Shown here: in pieces, positions 1 through 5,783 of the stretch
Layout: each line of letters opens with the position of its first letter
Numbering within the stretch: the stretch's first letter is position 1
From: Gammaproteobacteria bacterium
Lineage (GTDB): Bacteria > Pseudomonadota > Gammaproteobacteria > UBA6429 > Thiohalophilaceae
DNA: 5,783 nucleotides
Assembly (NCBI GenBank): GCA_029880425.1
Contig: JAOUOK010000135.1
Coordinates: 1 to 5,783, forward strand
Direction of reading: 5' to 3'
Position numbers and translations under genes: made by a program
The notes under the pieces: model-generated
What the model saw: the letters and a program-made list of their open reading frames with translations, nothing else
Databases searched by the model: none
Told to the model about the DNA's origin: nothing

Positions 1-149
1 AACTTACTATTCATGCATTTCGCAGGGATGAATTAAATACCTTTACGCTAAGCTTAAAACCTGCAGAATTAACCTCGTGTTACCTGGAAATTGACGACAA
101 GGCGGACAAGAAAATTATTGAACAACGAAATAGCTGGCTACACTTATAA
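1..149 (+). CDS. C-terminal end of a probable M61-family (glycyl aminopeptidase-like, PDZ) peptidase, partial
   Basis: An open frame enters from the left edge (first complete codon at base 3) and runs 48 codons to TAA at 147-149. The other two plus frames stop within the first ~36 bases. The tail contains HAFRRDEL followed by a short beta-like stretch, a Cys-Tyr pair, and ends in NSWLHL. From memory, M61 peptidases of the glycyl aminopeptidase type end with a PDZ domain carrying a very similar 'FRRDEL...L...CYL...W L' pattern, so I assign it there. These enzymes are zinc aminopeptidases, but the catalytic HExxH domain lies outside the window, so activity cannot be judged. The gene converges on the histidine kinase gene with two bases between stop codons. 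The family call rests on a short tail and could be wrong; the reading frame itself is well supported. Confidence 0.6.
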   Translation, partial: LTIHAFRRDELNTFTLSLKPAELTSCYLEIDDKADKKIIEQRNSWLHL

Positions 150-151
150 GG

Positions 152-1510
152 CTAGAGCCGTAATGTAAAATAAAAAGTAGCACCAACATCATCATTATTA
201 TTTAGCCAAACTTCACCTTTATGAGCCAGGATAATTTCTTTAGTAATGGCCAAACCTAATCCCGTACTACCCGAGTTTGTTACACTCTTTTTAACTTGAA
301 CAAACTTGTTGAAAATACTCTCATGCTCCTCTTCAGCAATACCGGGACCCTGATCACAAATACTAATCTTAACGACATCTTTGCCCAGTATATTTTTAGC
401 CAAACAAGATGAAAAAGTTATATTTCCACCAGCAGGTGAGTGCTTTATAGCATTGTTTAAAATATTCATTACAACCTGTCCAATTCTAAACTTATCACAA
501 TTAACAGCACCTATAGTTTCATCAAAATCACAAACTATATTTAACTGATGCTGATTAATAACCGCTTCTTGTTCATATATGCATTCACTAATTATTTCAT
601 GAATATTATTTTTCTTGATATCAAGTACAATTTTACCTTCTTCGATTTTTCGCAAATCAAGTAAATCATCTAACAAAACCTTTAAGCGTTGACCACTTTC
701 AATAATCCTTAAGAAATATTTGTAATTACTCTCGTCACCCAAGTCTTTCGTCTTTTCAGTGCCTACCTGTGCAAATCCCATAATCCCATGCAAGGGAGTA
801 CGTAATTCATGCGACATGTTATCAAGAAACTCAGCCTGGGTACGGGTTGCTATTTCTGCAGTCTCTTTTGCAGCCAACAGTAGTTTTTCCCTGTCTGCAG
901 CCTCAAGTAATAATCTAAAATTGACCATACTACTTACATAAAGATTATTAGCTCCACGTAATATATACAGCATAGTTAAGAACATGCTAATCGAAAGAAT
1001 AGATGTGATATATGTCATTTCCAGGAGAAATAATATAACAATAGAAAGCATGATGGGGATTACAAAAGCCATGAACGCCGGCCGTAAAACTGAAAGACTT
1101 GATACTGCACCTGCACTTAAGCCAACAGTAATGATAGATACTGTTAATTGATATGCTAAATTTCCAGGAACAAAGGTTAAATAAACACCTAGTGACCAAA
1201 TCAAACCCGCGAACAAAGAACTAAAAGCTAAACCTTTACCCCATATAACACACTCATCATCTCCTGGTTGAATCTTGTTAAATCTAAAAATAAAAATGGC
1301 ACGAACAATATGAAAAAATGAAAATATAGCAAACCAGTTTAACATTATAGCTCTGTCTACTGTGTACCATTGCAGCGCCATAAGAAAAAAAGCACCAAGA
1401 AAAGAACCCACTACAGCAATCATGAAGGAACCGTAAATGGTTCTTACCTGTTTTGCATATATCTGCATAGCATACAGATCTTTTGTAGTCTTAGAGTTAC
1501 TCATGGACAT
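152..1510 (-). CDS. Membrane-bound sensor histidine kinase, six predicted TM helices, no receiver domain
   Basis: The frame can be read from a TTG at 1537 (461 aa), but ATGs at 1510 and 1504 are more ordinary starts. None has a clear Shine-Dalgarno, so the start is uncertain; residue numbers here use the 461-aa frame. About six hydrophobic segments lie near 36-57, 63-85, 102-123, 128-149, 152-173 and 176-194, with almost no periplasmic domain. A charged, probably helical linker (208-235) leads to the H box (FLDNMSHELRTPL, phospho-acceptor His243). The catalytic domain has an N box (NILNNAIKHSP, 358-368), G1 (DQGPGI, 395-400), an F box (FNKFVQV, 409-415) and G2 (GSTGLGLAI, 423-431). All key residues are present, so autophosphorylation is expected. 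It lacks PAS, HAMP and receiver domains, and no response regulator lies in the window. It is the last gene of the minus-strand cluster. Its DNA is clearly more AT-rich than its neighbours. The stimulus is unknown. Confidence 0.88.
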   Translation of the reverse strand: MSMSNSKTTKDLYAMQIYAKQVRTIYGSFMIAVVGSFLGAFFLMALQWYTVDRAIMLNWFAIFSFFHIVRAIFIFRFNKIQPGDDECVIWGKGLAFSSLFAGLIWSLGVYLTFVPGNLAYQLTVSIITVGLSAGAVSSLSVLRPAFMAFVIPIMLSIVILFLLEMTYITSILSISMFLTMLYILRGANNLYVSSMVNFRLLLEAADREKLLLAAKETAEIATRTQAEFLDNMSHELRTPLHGIMGFAQVGTEKTKDLGDESNYKYFLRIIESGQRLKVLLDDLLDLRKIEEGKIVLDIKKNNIHEIISECIYEQEAVINQHQLNIVCDFDETIGAVNCDKFRIGQVVMNILNNAIKHSPAGGNITFSSCLAKNILGKDVVKISICDQGPGIAEEEHESIFNKFVQVKKSVTNSGSTGLGLAITKEIILAHKGEVWLNNNDDVGATFYFTLRL

Positions 1511-1565
1511 TGATTGTATCAATAAAAAATAACTCAAAACCAGTGAAGTAAACTAATATTGCAAA

Positions 1566-2684
1566 CTAATTTCTTAAAATAGACAGTTCTTGTAGTAAAG
1601 GAGTAGTAATATGACTGATTTTTTTTCTCATCAGTGTCCCGATTGCATCCGTGCGGGAAAAAACCGGTCTTAACAATGTCTCCCCTACTAATGATAAAAC
1701 AATAACAGACCTGATAAGAGGATGTAATTCAGGGAATGCATTTAGTATAGTTTTAAGATCCTCAAATTGAGTAGCTGAAGTGGTGACATATTTATTAGCA
1801 TCAGCTAATACATCGTCAATATCAAAATACTGCGTTTGATTTGGTCTTACAGTTTCGAGGTAATCTTTAATGGTTTCAAATAGCAAAATGACCACATCCT
1901 GGTTTGATGGCTTTTTAATCACCGACTCAACCGTAGTAAGGTAAGCCTGCCCTTGCTTGCTACAAAGACGCAGTAATATTTTCGCATACACGTTATTTTT
2001 ATAGTTTTGAAGTTTTTCAGACAACTCACTGAACAATTTATGCTCAGTTGCTGCAATGGGTAAATCATCAGGTAATGCTTTTAAAAAACCGACCAACAAG
2101 GCATTTTTCCTGTTTCCTTTTTTCCATAGACTTTCGCGTACTTCTTCTGTAATCAAACCTTGTTGTAAAACTAACCGGGCAGATTCAATCATGGCACGAG
2201 GTTCTTCTTCAAACGGCAAAAACTCGACTAAAAAGTCAGCCAGTGTTATACCCATCCCACCTTCAACAACATCTTTGTGTCGCAATAAACAACGTGCATT
2301 ATCTGCTGTGGGCATGGCCCACCAGGCATAACGTGCTATCTCATTTGATACTTCATCGGCATTTACCACTGCAACAATGGCTTCTGATTCACCGAGCAGC
2401 AATAAGCGTTCAAGACTTTCATTCGTTCTTGATTGTCCCATGCGTGTCCAGCGGCGCAAGAAGATCGGGTAACCGCCAGGTGATCCTAATACATGCGTGG
2501 AAATCAGTTCTTTAACCTGTTTGATATAAACTTCATCTTTACAGTTCGGTTTAAGATCAACTTTAGCTTCACCTTTACCTGATAAGCCATAGACAATCAT
2601 TTTTGACTCATCAATACGAATAGCTTGCAGCTCCTGGTGCAACAGGACATTCAATCTTAAATTATCTTCATTAGAGAGATTCAT
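1566..2684 (-). CDS. dsrS: Conserved soluble protein, tentatively DsrS-like
   Basis: This 372-residue protein has no signal peptide or membrane segment, so it is probably cytoplasmic. It starts at ATG 2684 with a modest ribosome site (AAGAAG, 5 nt upstream). The N-terminal third has a dense set of conserved-looking residues: STHVLGSPGGYPIFLRRWTRMGQ (about 42-64), an ESLERLLLLGE helix, and an ARYAWWAMPTADNAR stretch (about 117-131). The rest is mostly amphipathic helix and resembles a helical-repeat scaffold. I see no nucleotide-binding, metal-binding or catalytic motif. The pattern matches, from memory, proteins annotated 'sulfur reduction protein DsrS', first named for the last gene of the Allochromatium vinosum dsr cluster, whose biochemical role is not established. 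No other dsr gene is present here. It lies 25 bp downstream of the VWA gene and upstream of the kinase. That order suggests a partner or target of the MoxR/VWA pair, which is inference. The name is tentative; the gene itself is certain. Confidence 0.55.
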   Translation of the reverse strand: MNLSNEDNLRLNVLLHQELQAIRIDESKMIVYGLSGKGEAKVDLKPNCKDEVYIKQVKELISTHVLGSPGGYPIFLRRWTRMGQSRTNESLERLLLLGESEAIVAVVNADEVSNEIARYAWWAMPTADNARCLLRHKDVVEGGMGITLADFLVEFLPFEEEPRAMIESARLVLQQGLITEEVRESLWKKGNRKNALLVGFLKALPDDLPIAATEHKLFSELSEKLQNYKNNVYAKILLRLCSKQGQAYLTTVESVIKKPSNQDVVILLFETIKDYLETVRPNQTQYFDIDDVLADANKYVTTSATQFEDLKTILNAFPELHPLIRSVIVLSLVGETLLRPVFSRTDAIGTLMRKKISHITTPLLQELSILRN

Positions 2685-2709
2685 AGGGACTTCTTTGATA
2701 GTTTATATT

Positions 2710-4062
2710 TTAGTTTAACTGAACCCGTTGCCCCCAGGGCACTTTCGCTTTACCTTTTACCAGCCAAAGTACATCAAAGGCCGGCTCATCTTTAGGAAAC
2801 TCACCCTCGGCATCAGTAAAATACACTAATATATCCGGTATTTTATCCTGTTGATTAGCCCAGTCAAAAACAGGTGTAAAACGTGTACCACCACCACCTT
2901 TAATTCTTTTCGGTAAGCTGAAATCTTCCCATGGCTCAAAGACCCATGGACTACCTTCGGCCATTTCAGAGTCACAGGCAATCAAGGTAACTCTTGCGCG
3001 CATTTGACCTTTTAGTGAATCAATTTCTGAGATAAATTCCTGTATTTCATTCTGACTAATTGAGCCACTGGTATCAATCGCTACCGTGATATCAAGTTGT
3101 GCACTACGTAAACTTGGATAAATAGCAGGATCACCACGACGAGTTGAAGGTCGGGTATAACTATAATCATCACGTGCAATAGAATTCAGATAACGTGAGA
3201 CTAAATTTCGCCATGGCAGTTGCGGTTGTAAAAGAAAATCAACCATACGCGCCATTTCACCATCAAGCTTGCCCGCCTGCATAGCTTGTTGAGCTGCACC
3301 GGCGAGACGTTGTTGCCATTGTACAGTTAAGTTTTCTTTTTCCTGGTGCGTAAGTGGTTGCGGTTTTTCAGCACCTTTACCATTTTGATCTTTATCTAGC
3401 TGCTGCGCCTTTGAAAACTGGCCACCACTCTCTTTATCTTCTGTACTCGGTTGGCTGCCACTTTGTCCTGTTTGCTGTTCCGGGGACTGCTGTGATCCTT
3501 GTCCCTGGCTCGGTGATTTATCTTTAGTGGTATTATCGGCATTATCATCACTGTCTGGTGGTGGTGCTACATTGTTTTCACCTTCTGAATCAGAATCATC
3601 GTAAACATGTTGATCTAATGTTTCCTGGTCATCTAAATCATCAATCAGCGGATAAATTTCTTCTGCAGTCAGGCCATCATACTCACGCATATGTAACGTG
3701 CCAGGTGGCGGTGTCAGGCCGTCTTTAATTAATAAAGGATTAATTGCATAGTCACAGGATAAGTCCCACTTATGGGTAACACGGTGTTGTCGCCTGGAAA
3801 AATGTGAAAGTGCACAATGCAGTGCTTCATGCGAAAGCATGAACTGTGTTTCCTCTATTGAAAGACAATCAATGTATTCATAGTTGTAATAAAATTTGCG
3901 TGCATCCGTCGCGGTTGTTTTACACCACTCAGGATCAGCTTGCTCCATTGGCAAACGTAAAACCAGCGCCCCAAGAAATGGCTTATCAATAATTAAACGT
4001 GTACGTGCCGCAGCTAACTTTAACTCAACCGGGTTTAATTGTTGTTCAGCTTGATTTAACAT
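2710..4062 (-). CDS. DUF2201-type putative metallopeptidase with C-terminal VWA-like domain, MoxR partner
   Basis: The 450-residue protein has two domains. The N-terminal part (about 10-135) carries HEALH at 78-82, a zinc HExxH motif, followed by a WDLSCDYAIN stretch (99-108) whose Asp could be a third ligand, as in the putative metallopeptidase domain DUF2201_N. Residues ~138-240 are a low-complexity linker: first Asp/Glu-rich, then Gln/Ser/Gly-rich. The C-terminal part (about 320-450) is VWA-like, with a MIDAS-type DTSGSIS (330-336), a GGGGTRFTP loop (389-397) and YFTDAEGEFP (414-423). ATG 4062 is the first possible start, since an in-frame TGA lies two codons upstream; the ribosome site is weak. 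The protein is probably cytoplasmic. The gene follows the MoxR ATPase by 31 bp, matching the usual pairing of MoxR ATPases with VWA proteins that link the ATPase to its target. Whether the HExxH site cuts peptides is unknown; the family is named from sequence only. Confidence 0.87.
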   Translation of the reverse strand: MLNQAEQQLNPVELKLAAARTRLIIDKPFLGALVLRLPMEQADPEWCKTTATDARKFYYNYEYIDCLSIEETQFMLSHEALHCALSHFSRRQHRVTHKWDLSCDYAINPLLIKDGLTPPPGTLHMREYDGLTAEEIYPLIDDLDDQETLDQHVYDDSDSEGENNVAPPPDSDDNADNTTKDKSPSQGQGSQQSPEQQTGQSGSQPSTEDKESGGQFSKAQQLDKDQNGKGAEKPQPLTHQEKENLTVQWQQRLAGAAQQAMQAGKLDGEMARMVDFLLQPQLPWRNLVSRYLNSIARDDYSYTRPSTRRGDPAIYPSLRSAQLDITVAIDTSGSISQNEIQEFISEIDSLKGQMRARVTLIACDSEMAEGSPWVFEPWEDFSLPKRIKGGGGTRFTPVFDWANQQDKIPDILVYFTDAEGEFPKDEPAFDVLWLVKGKAKVPWGQRVQLN

Positions 4063-4093
4063 ATATCACTGCAGACATAATTTAATTAAGTAA

Positions 4094-5134
4094 CTAATAC
4101 AACATCACATCTGCAATTGCATTTGACCACTGTGCAAATTCTGGAACCGCAAATATATCATTGCCAATTGCCCGGTGCATATCTGACACCAGCATCACTC
4201 CCATTTCACGTTGAGGAAAAGCTGATGCATAATTCAAAATATGACCGTGAACAGTTTGTGCTTCATCACTTCCCTGGACCCGGATAGCATGACCAACTAA
4301 TGATGATGCGACGGCATATTGCAAATCTATTTCTGATGGTGCTTTAATTTGCTCACCTTTTAAAATAGCAGCAATGTCAGGTAATTGATCCAGGTTTGTA
4401 ATAAAGGCATTCAACTCAATTCCTGCTGCAGGACCTACACATGCTTGTAAGGCACCCAATCGTATTTCCTGTTGGTGTTCAAACTTTTGTACTGCCCGAT
4501 GAGCAAACTCCCATGAACGTGGTGACGGAAAGGCAACGGGGTTATGCGCAGGATCAAACTCAAATAATAATTCAGGGCGAAAACGCACAAAAGCAATAAC
4601 ACGATCATCAATATTATTTTTATAGGCCCAGGCTACCCAGTCATCAACATTTACTTCAAAATCAAAATGTGAAAAACGATTCGCAAGAGGAGCTGGCATG
4701 GTGTAGGTAACACCACGATCACCCTGGCGGTTACCTGCAGCAAAAATAGCCCAACCATCGGGTACTTCGTAATCACCCAGTTTTCGATCAAGAATTAACT
4801 GGTAAGCAGCAGCAGAAACACTCGGTGGTGCTGAAGTTATCTCATCCAGAAATAGTATTCCCTTTTCGCCGTGTGTTTTTGCATCCGGCAACATAGACGG
4901 AATAGCCCATTCAACACGTTCACCTTCACGAAAAGGAATACCACGTAAATCACTGGGCTCCATTTGCGATAAGCGAATATCAATCAGGGGCGCATCATGC
5001 ATTTTTGCAATTTGAGAAATGACCTGCGACTTCCCAACTCCCGGCGCTCCCCATAACATGACCGGTGTATGGTGACCGTCTTCAGTGCTTAAAAATTCTT
5101 TATCTAAAACTGTCTTTAAATGTGCTGGACGCAT
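4094..5134 (-). CDS. MoxR-type AAA+ ATPase
   Basis: This 346-residue ATPase has a full set of AAA+ motifs: Walker A GAPGVGKS (29-36), Walker B ILFLDE (93-98), sensor 1 in AAGNR (Asn135), a probable arginine finger in ANRF (Arg153) and a sensor-2-like SPRSWEF (Arg206). DIRLSQMEPSDLRGIP (52-67) and the Met-Pro-Ala-Pro-Leu segment before ANRF are typical of MoxR ATPases. Length is normal for the family, with a C-terminal helical lid. MoxR ATPases form hexameric rings and act with VWA proteins as chaperone-like remodelers, for instance in metal-centre insertion or enzyme activation. Start ATG 5134 has only a weak GGA nine bases upstream. It is the first gene of the minus-strand cluster, and the spacer before it holds a palindromic repeat. 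The DUF2201 gene follows directly. I cannot place it in a MoxR subfamily from reading alone, and the target is unknown. Confidence 0.92.
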   Translation of the reverse strand: MRPAHLKTVLDKEFLSTEDGHHTPVMLWGAPGVGKSQVISQIAKMHDAPLIDIRLSQMEPSDLRGIPFREGERVEWAIPSMLPDAKTHGEKGILFLDEITSAPPSVSAAAYQLILDRKLGDYEVPDGWAIFAAGNRQGDRGVTYTMPAPLANRFSHFDFEVNVDDWVAWAYKNNIDDRVIAFVRFRPELLFEFDPAHNPVAFPSPRSWEFAHRAVQKFEHQQEIRLGALQACVGPAAGIELNAFITNLDQLPDIAAILKGEQIKAPSEIDLQYAVASSLVGHAIRVQGSDEAQTVHGHILNYASAFPQREMGVMLVSDMHRAIGNDIFAVPEFAQWSNAIADVMLY

Positions 5135-5157
5135 AATTTAAATTCCAAATAACTATA

Positions 5158-5229
5158 AACAAAAACCACGGGGATCACGGGGAAGGAAAATAAAAATATA
5201 TCCCTCTGTACCCAGTGTTACCCGTGGTT
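5158..5229 (-). terminator. Possible intrinsic terminator or attenuator between the Sel1 gene and moxR
   Basis: In the minus-strand transcript the arm AACCACGGG (5229-5221) can pair perfectly with CCCGTGGTT (5172-5164), and pairing continues imperfectly inward. The 3' arm is followed at once by TTTGTTTA (5163-5156), extending a T run that begins inside the arm. This is terminator-like and is well placed to end the Sel1 transcript or to reduce read-through into moxR. The loop is long (about 35 nt), which is atypical for an efficient intrinsic terminator, so the function is uncertain. Confidence 0.35.
5164..5229. repeat. Imperfect palindromic intergenic repeat built of ~9-bp CACGGGG-like units
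   Basis: The arms are 5164-5184 and 5209-5229. The outer 9 bp are perfect complements (AACCACGGG / CCCGTGGTT), and about 16 of 21 positions match overall. Each arm has an internal 9-bp period: CCACGGGGA then TCACGGGGA on one strand, and CACGGGTAA, CACTGGGTA, CAGAGGGAT on the other. The centre (5185-5200) is almost pure A/T. From memory, similar palindromes with repeated CACGGAG or CACAGAG units around an A/T core are scattered between genes in many environmental bacterial genomes, and this looks like a divergent copy. It contains no open frame. It fills most of the spacer between the Sel1 and moxR genes, so it may also affect transcript ends or stability. Confidence 0.6.
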
Positions 5230-5236
5230 AAAATAT

Positions 5237-5665
5237 TTAGAAACCAGCCTTGCTATACCACTCTTTTGCAAGTTCCGGATTCTTCTCTACACCCTTACCT
5301 TCTTCGTACATCATGGCAATAGTGGTCATTGAACCCACCATACCCTGATCAGCCGCTTTTAAAAACCACTCTAAAGCTTTCTCGGCATTCTTCTCTACAC
5401 ACTCACCTTCCATGTACATGAAACCCAGTCCGTGTTGTGCAACGGCATGACCTTGTTCTGCCGCAGCAGTCATGTATTCAACCGCTTTTGCTTCATTTCG
5501 TGCCACACCTAAGCCATTCTGAAACATAATGGCACAGCGATGTTGCGCATCAGCATTTCCTTTTTCCGCAAACGGCGAAAGAAGTTGTACCGCTGTAGAA
5601 AAATGCTTTGATTCAAATGCACTCATGGCACTATTAAATTCAACAATCTCGTCGGCTTCACTCAT
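5237..5665 (-). CDS. Small cytoplasmic Sel1-repeat protein
   Basis: The 142-residue protein consists of helix-turn-helix repeats of the Sel1 type (a TPR relative). After a short N-terminal helical hairpin (about 8-35) there are three repeats: about 37-72 (NADAQHRCAIMFQNGLGV...), 73-108 (HAVAQHGLGFMYMEGECV...) and 109-142 (MVGSMTTIAMMYEEGKGV...). Each shows the A-x-x-x-L-G/A-x-M-Y/F-x-x-G-x-G-V-x-x-(N)-x-x-K-A consensus; the last lacks the usual capping helix. There is no signal peptide, unlike many secreted or periplasmic Sel1 proteins, so it is probably a cytoplasmic protein-interaction scaffold. ATG 5665 is preceded by AAAGAG with 8-nt spacing, a reasonable ribosome site. It lies 102 bp upstream of moxR on the same strand, but the palindrome between them makes co-transcription doubtful. 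Its binding partner is unknown. Confidence 0.88.
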   Translation of the reverse strand: MSEADEIVEFNSAMSAFESKHFSTAVQLLSPFAEKGNADAQHRCAIMFQNGLGVARNEAKAVEYMTAAAEQGHAVAQHGLGFMYMEGECVEKNAEKALEWFLKAADQGMVGSMTTIAMMYEEGKGVEKNPELAKEWYSKAGF

Positions 5666-5701
5666 ATCAATTTCTCTTTAAAGGTATAAAATAAGCTGGT
5701 C

Positions 5702-5707
5702 ATTATA
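5702..5707 (-). promoter_or_regulatory. Candidate sigma-70 -10 box (TATAAT) upstream of the Sel1 gene
   Basis: A perfect TATAAT lies on the minus strand 36 bp upstream of the Sel1 ATG, which would give a leader of roughly 30 nt. I see no good -35 hexamer at 16-18 bp; the nearest resemblance, TTGGTG, is about 21 bp away. The site is plausible by position only, in an AT-rich spacer where chance matches are common. Confidence 0.35.
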
Positions 5708-5754
5708 TCCTGAAACCTATTCCTGACGCACCAACTAGGTTATTACCATTAAGT

Positions 5755-5783
5755 TAGGGGAGGTATATTATTAACCTGCCCTA
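5755..5783. repeat. Hairpin-forming inverted repeat at the window edge
   Basis: TAGGGGAGGT (5755-5764) and ACCTGCCCTA (5774-5783) are complementary at 9 of 10 positions, with one G-G mismatch and a 9-nt A/T-rich loop. On the plus strand the sequence after the stem is outside the window, so a terminator T run for a gene entering from the right cannot be tested. On the minus strand no T run follows. It could be a terminator stem or an operator. Confidence 0.4.

Noticed and set aside
759..1199. Plus-strand frame at 759-941 and minus-strand frame at 987-1199 inside the kinase gene
   Set aside because: The kinase frame carries all the motifs across this region. The alternatives are Ser/Cys-rich chance frames.
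1597..1673. Plus-strand 20-codon frame starting ATG 1611 with a near-perfect ribosome site (AAAGGAG, 7-nt spacing), encoding a short peptide with a CPDC motif
   Set aside because: It lies antisense inside the conserved C-terminal part of the DsrS-like gene, is very short, and its Shine-Dalgarno-like bases are explained by sense codons there. No promoter is seen. It would need ribosome profiling to revive.
2056..2515. Two overlapping plus-strand open frames of about 90 codons each
   Set aside because: Both lie opposite the DsrS-like coding sequence, overlap one another, and have low-complexity, unconserved-looking products. They are antisense shadows.
5135..5160. TATAGT as a -10 box for moxR, and the AATTTAAATT palindrome beside its start codon as an operator
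   Set aside because: No -35 match lies 16-18 bp upstream, and the 10-bp A/T palindrome is expected by chance in such AT-rich sequence. The true moxR promoter could not be located.
5164..5229. Short repeated units considered as a CRISPR array or plasmid-type iterons
   Set aside because: The units are only ~9 bp, imperfect, arranged as a palindrome and without spacers. No cas or replication gene is nearby.

Overview
The window is a compact, moderately AT-rich bacterial stretch with short intergenic gaps and Proteobacteria-like protein sequences. The best guess is a gammaproteobacterium, possibly related to sulfur oxidisers. That lineage guess rests mainly on a tentative DsrS match and on general sequence character. 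No rRNA or other marker in the window can confirm it.

Layout, left to right: (1) the last 48 codons of a plus-strand gene, probably an M61-family (glycyl aminopeptidase-like, PDZ-containing) peptidase, end at 149. (2) Only two bases separate its stop from the stop of a convergent minus-strand block. Read in the direction of transcription (right to left), that block is a MoxR-type AAA+ ATPase (5134-4094), a DUF2201-type protein joining a putative metallopeptidase domain to a C-terminal VWA-like domain (4062-2710), a conserved DsrS-like protein (2684-1566), and a six-helix membrane sensor histidine kinase (about 1510-152). The gaps are 31, 25 and about 55 bp (28 bp if the kinase starts at a TTG), so one transcript is likely. 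(3) Upstream of the ATPase is a ~100-bp spacer holding an imperfect palindrome built of ~9-bp units, which looks like a dispersed intergenic repeat and may act as a terminator or attenuator. (4) A small cytoplasmic Sel1-repeat protein (5665-5237) lies upstream of it on the same strand. (5) The last 118 bases hold a candidate -10 box for the Sel1 gene and an incompletely sampled hairpin at the window edge.

The core is the MoxR/VWA pair. In characterised MoxR systems (RavA-ViaA, CbbQ-CbbO, NorQ-NorD) the AAA+ ATPase and its VWA partner act together on a target protein, usually to activate, assemble or remodel it. Here the DsrS-like protein is the obvious candidate target or accessory factor, and the kinase may link the module to a membrane-sensed cue. 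Both links are inferred from gene order. The kinase gene is visibly richer in AT than the three genes upstream of it, so it may be a later addition to the cluster. No mobile element, CRISPR array, tRNA or rRNA was seen.
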